Source: an uncultured Nitrososphaerales archaeon (GTDB lineage: Archaea > Thermoproteota > Nitrososphaeria > Nitrososphaerales > Nitrosocaldaceae). Taken from it: DNA of 64,000 bases. The notes under the pieces were generated by a model, which ran no database searches, was not told the origin of the DNA, and saw nothing but the letters and a program-made list of their open reading frames with translations. Made by a program: the position numbers and the translations under genes. Where the stretch lies: NCBI GenBank assembly GCA_938030895.1, contig CALHIV010000005.1:46163-110162 (forward strand), read 5' to 3'. Positions 1 to 8,574 of the stretch are shown in pieces (position 1 is the first letter of the stretch; each line of letters opens with the position of its first letter).

Positions 1-2
1 AT

Positions 3-287
3 GCAGTATACATAGATCCCAGTATGAGGAGGACAGGGGTGATGGTTATTATAGGCAAGAATTATGCTACGATGAATAATATATACCATGAGGGTATGCA
101 GGTTGATAGACTTGTAGTGTTGAACAACACAGGCAGTAATGGTAGTAATGGGGCAGTATTCGTAAACATTGATAGATGTAAGATAGCAGATCTCATATAC
201 TTTGGTCAGATGTATAGTAAGAAAGAAATAACTGATATAGAGATAGAGAAGGCATTGTTACTTGCAAGATCGATCCTACTGTATTGA
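3..287 (+). CDS. hypothetical protein, 5' end outside window
   Basis: The frame is open from the left edge and ends in TGA at 285-287, so the true start is probably upstream of the window; ATG at 24 is an internal alternative. I do not recognise the family. The visible part has alternating hydrophobic stretches and a helical C-terminus ending LLLARSILLY, with no membrane segment or metal motif. Its stop overlaps the TTG start of the following HAD gene, which suggests translational coupling and one operon. Confidence 0.6.
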   Translation, partial: AVYIDPSMRRTGVMVIIGKNYATMNNIYHEGMQVDRLVVLNNTGSNGSNGAVFVNIDRCKIADLIYFGQMYSKKEITDIEIEKALLLARSILLY

Positions 288-934
288 AGGTTGTATCATT
301 CGATCTAGATGGCACTATATTCAAGAAGGGGTTGGATGATATATTCTGGAATAGATTGGTTCCAGAGTTGATAGCTAGAGAGAAGAATATGAGCGTAGAT
401 GATGCTGTAGCATATGTACTTAAAGAGTATGACTCTATAGGCCCAAACGATATAAGATGGTATATACCAGAGTATTGGTTCGATAGATTCGGACTTACCC
501 ATACCTTACTTGATAACCTGCTAGATACCATGGAAGGGTACTATACTGATGGCATATATGATGATGTAGATCTACTTGCAGATATAAGACATAAAGTGAT
601 AATAACAACATGCAACCCTCCAGCGATGGCAAGAAGGAAACTCTCCATTATAATCAAGAGGACCAACGCCAATATACATAGACTCTTCTCATCCATCTCA
701 TATAATACTGTTAAGAATAGTTGGTTCTATAGTAGGATCTGTAGGGAACTCAACGTTGAGGCTGAGAATGTACTTCATATAGGCGATGATCCTATACAGG
801 ATCTTGAGATACCAAGATCTATTGGCATGCAAGCACTACTTATGGATAGGGAGTATAAAAGGATTAACAGCGCTACTCAGACTCAGGATCATCATATCAT
901 ATCTTCCATTAAAGAGCTCATGAGATTTATATGA
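284..934 (+). CDS. HAD-superfamily hydrolase (phosphatase)
   Basis: This is a 216-residue HAD hydrolase, probably a cytosolic phosphatase; the substrate is not evident. Motif I is DLDGT at residues 7-11 (nucleophile Asp7, acid/base Asp9), motif II Thr108/Thr109 follows a hydrophobic strand, motif III is probably Lys144, and motif IV is HIGDD at 165-169. The roughly 90-residue helical insertion after motif I is a C1-type cap. The start is TTG at 284, which overlaps the TGA of the upstream gene; the sequence MKVVSFDLDGT that follows is the normal beginning of the family. Confidence 0.88.
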   Translation: MKVVSFDLDGTIFKKGLDDIFWNRLVPELIAREKNMSVDDAVAYVLKEYDSIGPNDIRWYIPEYWFDRFGLTHTLLDNLLDTMEGYYTDGIYDDVDLLADIRHKVIITTCNPPAMARRKLSIIIKRTNANIHRLFSSISYNTVKNSWFYSRICRELNVEAENVLHIGDDPIQDLEIPRSIGMQALLMDREYKRINSATQTQDHHIISSIKELMRFI

Positions 935-981
935 TTATGGAGGCTCAGTTATTAAATTAAAGGTTAAGGTGAGCATGATCG

Positions 982-1155
982 ATGAACCCCTTACTTGCAC
1001 TTCCTGGCTATGTAACGCTGCTAATAGTAGGGCTGATAATAGTTGGCATAGGCTTCCTTATAGATGAGTCTGAGATAGTGTTAAGGTTCATCATAGGTTT
1101 TATAGGCCTAGGGTTGGTAGCGGTAGCAATACTTGCTATAGTAGTTGTAAGGTGA
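982..1155 (+). CDS. 57-residue membrane protein, two predicted TM helices
   Basis: This short ORF encodes 57 residues made of two hydrophobic segments (about residues 11-26 and 36-56) separated by a short acidic turn, DESE. The topology is a helical hairpin with the C-terminal Arg at the membrane edge. A GGTGA-type ribosome-binding sequence lies about 970-974, just before the ATG. It fills most of the gap between the HAD and malic enzyme genes on the same strand. I recognise no family. Coding is supported by the clean hydrophobic pattern, not by homology. Confidence 0.55.
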   Translation: MNPLLALPGYVTLLIVGLIIVGIGFLIDESEIVLRFIIGFIGLGLVAVAILAIVVVR

Positions 1156-1221
1156 TCCTTACTTCTTGCTTACCTACATACCCTCTTGTAATAGATCAGG
1201 AAGCAAATAGGTAAATAAAAG

Positions 1222-1231
1222 GTTAAATTTA
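1222..1231 (+). promoter_or_regulatory. TATA box of malic enzyme gene
   Basis: GTTAAATTTA is centred about 26 bases before the ATG at 1252, the spacing expected for an archaeal TATA box driving a leaderless transcript. Confidence 0.6.
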
Positions 1232-1251
1232 CAGCCTAAGATAAGTAGCAG

Positions 1252-2445
1252 ATGGGTAGTAATGCTGTAGATGATAATGGCCATGGCTACAAGGGCAGAG
1301 ATGCTCTTACTCTACATAGAAGGCTGAGAGGCAAGATAGAGGTTAGAAGCAGAGTAAGTATAAGGTCTACGCGTGATCTAAGCCTAGTCTATACTCCAGG
1401 AGTAGCAAGTGTGGCCATGGATATAGTGAGAGATAAGAAGAATGCTTACATCTACACATCAAAGTGGAATAATGTAGCAATAGTTACTGATGGTTCAAGG
1501 GTACTTGGGCTAGGAAATATAGGAGCAGAGGCAGCACTACCAGTCATGGAAGGTAAGGCAGTAATATTCAGACAGTTCGGAGGCATCTCCGCATTTCCAA
1601 TCTGCCTATCTACGCAGGATAAGGATGAGATAATCAGTATAGTCAAGAGTATAAGTCCATCATTTGCAGCAATAAGCATAGAGGATATAGAGTCGCCAAA
1701 GTCTCTAGCCATAATTGATGAACTCAAAGGCGCTCTAGAGATACCAATATTCCACGATGATCAGCATGGTACTGCAATAGTGGTACTTGCAGCACTCATC
1801 AACTCATTGAGGCTTGTTGGTAAGAGCATAAACGATGCGAGGATAGTTGTTGTAGGAGCAGGGGCAGCAGGGTATGGTATAGTTAACATATTATACAAGG
1901 CTGATGCTAGGAATATGCTTGTCTTTGATTCTACAGGGATAATAAGTAGGGATAGAAGAGAGAATATGAATCCATACAAGTTGAGGATAGCAGAGATGAG
2001 TAATCCAGAGCAGGTTAGAGGCTCCCTGCAGGATGTTGTAAAGGGCGCAGATGTACTCATAGGCGTATCTGGCAAGGCTGGTATAGTGAGCAGGGAGATG
2101 GTTAGAAGCATGAGCAAGGATGCGATAGTCTTTGCATTGACCAATCCGGTACCTGAGATCAGACCACATATAGCAAAGAGTGCTGGAGCAAGGATAGTAG
2201 CTACTGGCAGATCGGATTACTATAATCAGATAAATAATGCGGTTGTATTCCCATCATTGATGAGAGCAGTGCTTGACCTAAACATAAAATGTATAGAATG
2301 GGAGATGCTTGTTCATGTAGCATCGGCTGTAGCAGGCCTTGTAGGTAACAACATCAACGAGAGATATATAATACCTAGTATGATGGATAATAGGTTATTG
2401 GCTGCTGTTAAAGATGCAGTCAAATATTATCTTAAATTGAAATAA
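1252..2445 (+). CDS. malic enzyme (malate dehydrogenase, oxaloacetate-decarboxylating)
   Basis: The 397-residue protein is a short, single-unit malic enzyme that oxidatively decarboxylates malate to pyruvate with NAD(P)H formation. Family signatures are YTPG at 47-50 (catalytic Tyr47), Lys102 in MEGKAV, metal ligands in EDIESP (144-149) and FHDDQHGTA (168-175), a Rossmann loop VGAGAAG at 201-207, and TNPVPE near the C-terminal third. There is no C-terminal phosphotransacetylase domain. The late segment GRSDYYNQINNAVVFPSL matches the family core. In an autotroph it would supply pyruvate or NAD(P)H from C4 acids; that role is inference. Confidence 0.93.
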   Translation: MGSNAVDDNGHGYKGRDALTLHRRLRGKIEVRSRVSIRSTRDLSLVYTPGVASVAMDIVRDKKNAYIYTSKWNNVAIVTDGSRVLGLGNIGAEAALPVMEGKAVIFRQFGGISAFPICLSTQDKDEIISIVKSISPSFAAISIEDIESPKSLAIIDELKGALEIPIFHDDQHGTAIVVLAALINSLRLVGKSINDARIVVVGAGAAGYGIVNILYKADARNMLVFDSTGIISRDRRENMNPYKLRIAEMSNPEQVRGSLQDVVKGADVLIGVSGKAGIVSREMVRSMSKDAIVFALTNPVPEIRPHIAKSAGARIVATGRSDYYNQINNAVVFPSLMRAVLDLNIKCIEWEMLVHVASAVAGLVGNNINERYIIPSMMDNRLLAAVKDAVKYYLKLK

Positions 2446-2489
2446 GTAAGAGTGCCGATGTATGAATAAGAGTATACCTCATTAAAAAC

Positions 2490-2498
2490 GTTTATTAG
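2490..2498 (+). promoter_or_regulatory. TATA box of radical SAM gene
   Basis: GTTTATTAG is centred about 26 bases before ATG 2520, again consistent with a leaderless mRNA. Confidence 0.55.
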
Positions 2499-2519
2499 CA
2501 TACATGCATATAATATGTA

Positions 2520-3479
2520 ATGGTAGAGATTTTTGGCAGAAGTTTAAGGGATATAATACGTGATACTCCCTTGTACATCTCTCTGGCCAGAAGGTACTGT
2601 GGGATAAGGTTATTCAAAGAGAGATATCCATTACTTGCATCTGTAGACGTCTCTAATGTATGCAACCTTCACTGTTCACATTGTTACTGGTGGCTTAATA
2701 GGAAGGAGGAGGATGGCTTACATGCTGAGGAGTGGAGGAGTGTGATACGTAGCATGCTCAAGGGGAAGGTTATGCATGTTGGCATCGCTGGGGGAGAACC
2801 GTTGCTACGCTTGGATGTTATCAAGGTATTCTGTGAGGAGATGCCTAGGCATGTATCTGTAGTAACGAATGGAACGCTTCCATTGCAGAGGATGGAGGGT
2901 CTCTACTTTTACTTTGTATCCATAGATGGGACTAGAGATGTGCATGATCTGATAAGGGGTAAGGGCTCTTATCATAGGGCAAGGAGGAACATACTCGATT
3001 ATATAGAGCGTTACAGTAACAATGGATATAAAGCATGGAAGGATATATGGCTATCACTAACCATAAACTCAATAAACTATAAGAGTGTAGAGGACTATAT
3101 AGAGGAGTGGTATGGTATAGTGAACAAGGTTGCAGTACAGTTCCATACACCATTCGTAAAGAGAGACCCACTATCACTCCCATTTGGGGAAGAGCGGGAT
3201 CATGTTGTTTCAAAGCTACTGGAATTAAGTAAGAGATATCCTAAATTCATAGCTAATCATCCAAGACAGCTTGAACTGTTGAGGGGGAGTTGGGGAGGCA
3301 AGGGTACAACACCTATAGCATGTCCATCATGGGCCATACTATCACTTGACCATATGGGCAGGATTAAGAGACCATGCTGTATAGGGAGCGCAGACGCACA
3401 TGCTATGCAACCTATATGTGAAGAGTGTGGGTTAAGTAGTTATGCTATGCTATACTCTTATGGCATAAGAGGCACATAA
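2520..3479 (+). CDS. radical SAM protein with C-terminal SPASM-like cysteines
   Basis: The 319-residue protein carries the radical SAM [4Fe-4S] motif C48-x3-C52-x2-C55 (VCNLHCSHC), followed by a GGEPLLR strand-loop that binds SAM and SIDGTRDVHD later in the barrel. The C-terminus holds a second cysteine set (Cys268, Cys286, Cys287, Cys300, Cys303), which resembles a truncated SPASM/auxiliary cluster domain. The family includes peptide-modifying, hopanoid and heme-biosynthesis enzymes, so the substrate cannot be assigned. It stands alone between malic enzyme and a tRNA gene, with its own TATA box. Confidence 0.85.
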   Translation: MVEIFGRSLRDIIRDTPLYISLARRYCGIRLFKERYPLLASVDVSNVCNLHCSHCYWWLNRKEEDGLHAEEWRSVIRSMLKGKVMHVGIAGGEPLLRLDVIKVFCEEMPRHVSVVTNGTLPLQRMEGLYFYFVSIDGTRDVHDLIRGKGSYHRARRNILDYIERYSNNGYKAWKDIWLSLTINSINYKSVEDYIEEWYGIVNKVAVQFHTPFVKRDPLSLPFGEERDHVVSKLLELSKRYPKFIANHPRQLELLRGSWGGKGTTPIACPSWAILSLDHMGRIKRPCCIGSADAHAMQPICEECGLSSYAMLYSYGIRGT

Positions 3480-3489
3480 TATATAGCAT

Positions 3490-3550
3490 TCAATTTTGTA
3501 TACCCTTCTATTGTAACTTTTATTTTAGTTTGTAAATTTTAGTTTGTAAC
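3490..3550 (+). terminator. T-rich termination region after radical SAM gene
   Basis: Several T runs (TTTTG, CTTTTATTTTAG, AATTTTAG) follow the stop at 3479, as in archaeal intrinsic termination. The sequence TTTTAGTTTGTAA occurs twice at about 3523 and 3537. No strong hairpin is visible. Confidence 0.35.
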
Positions 3551-3593
3551 CAATCAATTATTTCAAGCGTCGTAAGATAGTACTGGCATACTA

Positions 3594-3635
3594 TTCTGAC
3601 TGCACAATACATGGTTCTGACTGCACAATACATGG
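3594..3635. repeat. perfect 21-bp tandem repeat, two copies
   Basis: A 21-base unit beginning TTCTGACTGCACAATACATG occupies 3594-3614 and is repeated exactly at 3615-3635. It lies 40 bases beyond the 3' end of the tRNA-Met gene, in noncoding DNA. Its role is unknown. Confidence 0.85.
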
Positions 3636-3673
3636 CAGATACGGCCAGTAATGAACTGCTCATCATGGATATG

Positions 3674-3819
3674 TGCCGGGGGCGGGATTCGAGCCCGCGA
3701 CCTCCAGATTATGAGTCTTGCCCCTCGTGTGGAGGTCTGGCGCTCTAACCAGGCTAAGCTTTCAGGCTTATAGCTCTTCTCTTCTATCTACTCTGCTCTA
3801 CTCTGCTCAGTACCCCGGC
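3674..3819 (-). tRNA. elongator tRNA-Met (CAT) with two apparent introns
   Basis: Read on the minus strand, the acceptor GCCGGGG (3819-3813) pairs with CCCCGGC and the discriminator is A at 3674. The D arm GCTT/GAGC begins at 3759, the anticodon stem is CCAGA/TCTGG with loop CTCATAA (anticodon CAT at 3713-3711), and the T arm is GCGGG-CTCGAAT-CCCGC. These parts give a normal 75-base elongator tRNA-Met only if 51 bases (3760-3810, between positions 9 and 10) and 20 bases (3716-3735, between 31 and 32) are removed. Both are outside the canonical 37/38 intron site. Exact splice points are ambiguous by one to three bases because of repeated ends. CCA is not encoded. Confidence 0.85.
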
Positions 3820-3929
3820 TTCTCCCGGCATGTAAAGGTTGTATAAAGCATTTAATTTACTTTATTATGGTCACCAATATACCATATATAAATAGGGCCT
3901 ATGATCATCATCAGCATACGAGAGTAATA

Positions 3930-5525
3930 CTAACCCTTATCCTTACCATATGCCTTTAGCATAGCCTCCCATCTGGCATTGCTATTCTTCACCCATTGGA
4001 ACTTCCTCTGTAGCGTTGCTGTATATATTTTAGTCCAATCCATACCAACATATCTACACCATGCATAGAAGAGCCTAGGATCTATATAGTTGCGAAGAGA
4101 TGTTGCAAGGTTATACTCTCTACACTGCTTTGCAAGTTCTATCTGAAGTCTCAACTTCTCTATCCTCTCCTTCAACCTCTCCTCCTGCTTCTTCGTCTTC
4201 ACCTGCTTGTTCATCAACTCCTTCAACCTCTCCTCCTTCTTCCTAAGTGACTCATCAAAGTTCTTGGGCACTGCCCTCTTGTGGTTGCATGTTATCGCTG
4301 CATGCAGGTTTGCAACCTTTGCATGGTATAACTTGACATACTCCCCCTCTCCATCCATCTTACCATCTATACTAAGCAAGTAATCCTTAACCACATCTGT
4401 AGCAAGATAGGTTCTGAATGCCTTTGCAGTAAGTCCATCCATTATGCTGCTGAGGAACCTGTTAACATGCCTAGACGTTATCCCAGCAAATATCTCCTCC
4501 CCTTCCTTCTTGTCTGCTACGAACTCCTGAAGATTTCTATATGCTATCTCATCCATAGCATTCTCTACTCTTATACTCTTCTGCCATCTTACGGAGTCCT
4601 TGCCTAGGAAGTCGAACTCTATGCTCTTTCCATCGCTATTAAACCTTATATGCTCTACTCTAAGCGTGCTTGCACCAACGGTATCTGCCTCGTCAGCATC
4701 CTTCTCATCCCCAACCCTCATCGCTAGCCTGTAGATGAGGTAGCAGACTGTTGCTACCTTCCTCCTCTTCTCATCCCCAGCCTTCATCCCCTCCTCTACC
4801 TTTGCTATAACCTTGCCTATCCGCTTAGCAAGCCTCATTGCTGTATCGTACTTCGCCTTGTCTCTCTCCTGCCTTATCTTTGAAGAGTCAGCAAGCCATA
4901 CATACTTCTCCTTCCCTGTCAACTTGTCTATCCACTTTGCAAGCCATATGGAGTCGTGGTCATGCACCACTGCCTTCCAGTTAGCCTCAGGTACGGGCGC
5001 ATCCTCTCCAAGGTTAAGGATTATATCGCTAGCCTCAACCCTTGGTTTCCATCTGCCTCGAAGTGGATGCTCGCCTCTACCCATGAATATACCTGGAGGC
5101 TCTACCATCCAGTTCGCTACCTCATACCTCTCCCCATCGACTATAGCATAGCCATATATTGACTTCAGATGCTCCCTGAGCCTCTTCCTCTCATTGGCAA
5201 GCCTCTTCTTCATCTCCTTATCCATAAGGCTCTTCATCTCCTTCTCCCTATCCACATAGGCATAGACCTCGCTAAAGTCTATATCCTCTATGCTGACACT
5301 CCTATACTCTTCAGGGAATAGTTTGAGGAGATCCGTTAAGAAGTTTAGCACGAATACCCGATCCTTAACATATGGTGTATCCTTCTTCTTTGCAAATGCA
5401 TAGACCATCTCCTCCTGCTCTGGTGTAAGCTTTATCACCTTACCCCTTATCCTTATGCTGAGCCCTTTAGGCTCATAGGGAGGGGGCAGTGCTACACCAT
5501 TATGCTGCAGTTGCTTCCACTTCAT
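3930..5525 (-). CDS. top1: DNA topoisomerase IB (eukaryote type)
   Basis: The 531-residue enzyme relaxes supercoils through a transient 3'-phosphotyrosine link. It has the order of eukaryotic Top1: N-terminal core with WMVEPPGIFMGRG and PLRGRWKPR, catalytic core with RVGDEKD (first Arg), FLGKDSVRW (Lys) and AKAFRTYLAT (second Arg), a charged coiled-coil linker rich in Lys and Glu (about 425-465), and a C-terminal domain with the active-site tyrosine at about residue 480 in SLRNYIDPRL. A CNHKR motif precedes the linker. The long N-terminal tail of nuclear Top1 is absent. Top1B is a hallmark of Thaumarchaeota among archaea. Confidence 0.97.
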   Translation of the reverse strand: MKWKQLQHNGVALPPPYEPKGLSIRIRGKVIKLTPEQEEMVYAFAKKKDTPYVKDRVFVLNFLTDLLKLFPEEYRSVSIEDIDFSEVYAYVDREKEMKSLMDKEMKKRLANERKRLREHLKSIYGYAIVDGERYEVANWMVEPPGIFMGRGEHPLRGRWKPRVEASDIILNLGEDAPVPEANWKAVVHDHDSIWLAKWIDKLTGKEKYVWLADSSKIRQERDKAKYDTAMRLAKRIGKVIAKVEEGMKAGDEKRRKVATVCYLIYRLAMRVGDEKDADEADTVGASTLRVEHIRFNSDGKSIEFDFLGKDSVRWQKSIRVENAMDEIAYRNLQEFVADKKEGEEIFAGITSRHVNRFLSSIMDGLTAKAFRTYLATDVVKDYLLSIDGKMDGEGEYVKLYHAKVANLHAAITCNHKRAVPKNFDESLRKKEERLKELMNKQVKTKKQEERLKERIEKLRLQIELAKQCREYNLATSLRNYIDPRLFYAWCRYVGMDWTKIYTATLQRKFQWVKNSNARWEAMLKAYGKDKG

Positions 5526-5592
5526 CCTCCAAATCTTATACCTTGCACTATAATATAAGTGCAGTTTACTCCATTCATATACTATTCTTATA

Positions 5593-6006
5593 CTAGTATG
5601 CCTTGTATAGGCATGACTCTAGGACCTCCTTGAGCATAGGTACTGTATCGAACGACGAGATCTCTTCTGGCCTTATCCAGAGGTATGAGTCATGCTCCCA
5701 GTCTAGTCTCACCTTATCACTACTAGACTCGAATAGGTATGGATGCACCATCCATATGGTGGAATTATCCTCATCCACAACCTCTACTACTCTTCCAGCG
5801 CTTATGGGTCTAAGATCTGCTCTGGTTATACCAGTCTCCTCCTCTATCTCTCTATATGCCCTCTCTAATGCATCCTCACCATCCTCTATATAACCTGAGA
5901 CCCCAGCCCACTTGTGCTTCATAGTCTTAACCCTACTACTCCTCCTTAGGATCAGTATCTTACTACCATGCATTATAAATGAGGTTACTACATGCACCCT
6001 CCTCAT
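5593..6006 (-). CDS. NUDIX hydrolase
   Basis: The 137-residue protein is a single NUDIX domain. The box spans about residues 38-60 (GYIEDGEDALERAYREIEEE), with the REIEEE metal-binding helix intact. Such enzymes hydrolyse nucleoside diphosphates linked to another group; the specificity is not visible, although the short size and SYLWIRPEEI segment resemble small house-cleaning or dATP-pyrophosphohydrolase-like members. It starts 11 bases after tyrA stops, so it is probably the last gene of the aromatic operon. Confidence 0.88.
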   Translation of the reverse strand: MRRVHVVTSFIMHGSKILILRRSSRVKTMKHKWAGVSGYIEDGEDALERAYREIEEETGITRADLRPISAGRVVEVVDEDNSTIWMVHPYLFESSSDKVRLDWEHDSYLWIRPEEISSFDTVPMLKEVLESCLYKAY

Positions 6007-6017
6007 ACCTTTTGCAC

Positions 6018-7046
6018 CTAACCCTCTCTACCACTAATCTCCTTTAGTACCTTGTACATGAGCCTGTATGAACCCTCTATATCAATGCATGATGCTATCT
6101 TATCTCTAACTTTAGAGTAGACCCTCTCAAGGGCATCCCTATCCCTTTCCTCTATACAGGCTAGGAGGTGCTCATTACTTGCTATAAACCTCTTGAGGTA
6201 GCGTTTAACATGTCTATTCATGAGCAGAGATGAGAATAACTTTGGATCATCGTTTAGTATACCCTCGAATATGAGCGATTGTAGTGTAAAGGTACTACCT
6301 GCAAGTGCCTTGCACAACTCTACATCTCTGCAGTCCCTAAGCAGATCAGCAAACGATATGTTCATTGCATACACCATGCCCAGGATTAGAGCCATCGCTC
6401 TATCATGCTCATCGGGCTCATCTACCATTATCAGCGTAGCATTAGGGAATATCCCCCTTGCAGCAATCTCCTCCTCTTCCCTATCCATAACAGGGATGAG
6501 TACGAACCTATTTGGGGCATTGATATCTGCACCAGGGCCAAAGAGAGGGTGTATAGAGAGTGGTTTTACACCATACCTCTCTGCAGCATACCTCAACGCT
6601 CTATGTACATCATGCTTGAGTGAGGATATCTCTACAAGCATGGAGCCCCTGTGCATGTATCTCGCTATTCTAGATATGGCCTTTGGTATGGTATCCATAG
6701 GGAGGGAGAGCATTACAAGGTCTGAGTTGCTAAGGATAGCAGTAGCATTAACAGTAGCATTAGCAATAGAGGTAGATGATGGCGATGGTGCTGATGATGG
6801 CAATGATGTATAACTATTCTTACCACGCTTGAGATAATCTAGTATGGATAAGTTTACTATTGTTATCCTCTCATACCCTCCTCTCCCTCCAGCAACACCT
6901 TTATCAAGTATAGAGATAGAGGATGATAATGCTTGTAGAGCATCCATATCTATATCGTTGAGGTATAGATTATGTCCTCTCATGTAGAAGTACCTTGTGA
7001 ACCATGAGCCCATCCTTCCTCCAGCACCTATTATAGTTATATTCAT
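6018..7046 (-). CDS. tyrA: prephenate dehydrogenase (TyrA family)
   Basis: The 342-residue protein begins with an NAD(P)-binding GAGGRMG loop (residues 7-13) and contains the TyrA signature LVEISSLKHDVHRAL and the substrate-pocket segment IHPLFGPG. It converts prephenate to 4-hydroxyphenylpyruvate (or arogenate to tyrosine) in tyrosine synthesis. A Ser/Pro/Ala/Thr-rich insertion of about 25 residues (DNA about 6740-6815) sits in the nucleotide-binding domain before SDLVMLSLPMDTI. It follows the chorismate mutase-aminotransferase gene by 49 bases and precedes NUDIX by 11. There is no ACT domain. Confidence 0.9.
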   Translation of the reverse strand: MNITIIGAGGRMGSWFTRYFYMRGHNLYLNDIDMDALQALSSSISILDKGVAGGRGGYERITIVNLSILDYLKRGKNSYTSLPSSAPSPSSTSIANATVNATAILSNSDLVMLSLPMDTIPKAISRIARYMHRGSMLVEISSLKHDVHRALRYAAERYGVKPLSIHPLFGPGADINAPNRFVLIPVMDREEEEIAARGIFPNATLIMVDEPDEHDRAMALILGMVYAMNISFADLLRDCRDVELCKALAGSTFTLQSLIFEGILNDDPKLFSSLLMNRHVKRYLKRFIASNEHLLACIEERDRDALERVYSKVRDKIASCIDIEGSYRLMYKVLKEISGREG

Positions 7047-7095
7047 ATAGAACTACCCCAGAAGCAAGATACCATCTATTATATATTACATTAAC

Positions 7096-8574
7096 TTACC
7101 TTGTATTAAGCCTAAGCTTACTGAGTAGATCACTAATAGTATCAAGCCCTTTGCTTAGAAGCCTCTCATCCTCTCCGGCAGATATCCTTATGAACGTATC
7201 ATAGCAACCGCCAAACCCGCTACCTGGAGCAACTGCAACACCTCTCTCTAGCAGCGCATCTATGAAGGTATTCATATCACACTCTACATCTATCCTAGCA
7301 AAGACGTACATGGCTCCATCTGGCCTATAGAATGATACTGGCATATCCTCTAGCCTTCTGCATATAAGATCAAGCCTTGACTTTATGATCTTTGCGTTAC
7401 CCTTGATACTCTCTATGCTAGAGAGTGCAGCAAGTGCAGAGTACTGTATAGGTTCAGCAACGCATGTGAGCATCATGCTCTGTAACCTACTCATCTTATC
7501 CACAATCTGCCTAGATGGAGTAGCAGCATACCCTATCCTGAAGCCTGTCATAGATGGGCCCTTTGAGAATGATGATACCATTATGATGTTGTCATCTTTG
7601 TATGAGAGGATGCTACTGAACTCCTTGAATGCAAGATCAGCATAGACCTCATCGCTCAGTACCATTATACCTCTGCTCCTTGCAGTATCTACTATCGCAT
7701 CTAGAGTACCCTTACCTATAATCTTCCCAGTAGGGTTGTTTGGATAGTTGAGGATCATCATCCTTGTACCAGTGTTTATTATGCTCTCAAGCCTCCCAAC
7801 ATCTATACCCCATCCATCCTCTAACATTGTACTAAACCTCCTTACCTTTGCTCCTATGAACTCAGCAATATCCATGTATGCAGGCCATGCTGGTTCTATA
7901 ACCACGACCTCATCCCCAGGTCTTAGCATTGATAGCATTGCAAGGTATACTGCAAACCTACCTCCAGGAGTAACTATTACCTCATCCTTGCTGAGTGATG
8001 CACCATATCTGGTATTGAGCATCCCAGCAATTGCAGATCTCAACTCCTCTATGCCCTTACTCTCTGTGTAATGGTACCTTCCTCTATCAAGCGCATCTAT
8101 GAGTGACTGCCTAACCTTGGATGGGATGCTAAGCCTTGGCTCACCTATCTCCATATGTATAACCTCTCTCCCAGTACGCTCAAGCATCTTTGCCTTAGAG
8201 AATACATCAACCGGTCTTACCTTCGATGCCTCCCTTACTGCACCAATGCCAGTTAGTCCATAACCCTCTCCTGCCTTCCCTCTCTCCATCCCTTCGTACA
8301 GAGCCTCTTGTACCCTTGCTGACTCTGCAAACAACAGGTTGAGTATCCTGTTAACGAAGTTCCTATCAAGGGATAGTGTATCACACATACTTAGTATATG
8401 GCTCCTCAACTCATCCTCTGCCTTTGTATCCACTATCTCAAGGCCATACAATCTCTTCACCATACCTATACTCCTTGCTATATCCAACCTCTTGCTCAGT
8501 AACCTAACAAGATCCTCAGTGAGGCTCTTTATATCTGCCCTAAGTTCGTCAAGTTTATTGCTCATATCATTCAC
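7096..8574 (-). CDS. chorismate mutase-aminotransferase fusion
   Basis: The 492-residue protein joins two steps of aromatic synthesis. Residues 1-90 are an all-helical AroQ-type chorismate mutase (LRADIKSLTEDLVRLLSKRL and IGMVKR). Residues about 115-490 are a fold-type I class I/II aminotransferase with YPNNPTG (277-283), SDEVY (307-311), the PLP lysine Lys339 in SSFSKGPSMTGFRIGY, and Arg346. The likely overall route is chorismate to prephenate followed by transamination of prephenate, phenylpyruvate or hydroxyphenylpyruvate. The gene overlaps aroC by 8 bases and is followed by tyrA. The linker (90-115) is Gly-rich. Confidence 0.92.
   Translation of the reverse strand: MNDMSNKLDELRADIKSLTEDLVRLLSKRLDIARSIGMVKRLYGLEIVDTKAEDELRSHILSMCDTLSLDRNFVNRILNLLFAESARVQEALYEGMERGKAGEGYGLTGIGAVREASKVRPVDVFSKAKMLERTGREVIHMEIGEPRLSIPSKVRQSLIDALDRGRYHYTESKGIEELRSAIAGMLNTRYGASLSKDEVIVTPGGRFAVYLAMLSMLRPGDEVVVIEPAWPAYMDIAEFIGAKVRRFSTMLEDGWGIDVGRLESIINTGTRMMILNYPNNPTGKIIGKGTLDAIVDTARSRGIMVLSDEVYADLAFKEFSSILSYKDDNIIMVSSFSKGPSMTGFRIGYAATPSRQIVDKMSRLQSMMLTCVAEPIQYSALAALSSIESIKGNAKIIKSRLDLICRRLEDMPVSFYRPDGAMYVFARIDVECDMNTFIDALLERGVAVAPGSGFGGCYDTFIRISAGEDERLLSKGLDTISDLLSKLRLNTR

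Noticed and set aside
193..531. Opposite-strand ORF beneath the HAD gene
   Set aside because: It has no family features and lies wholly across a clear HAD phosphatase; the same applies to the other long antisense frames, which mirror real genes rich in TAT/ATA codons.
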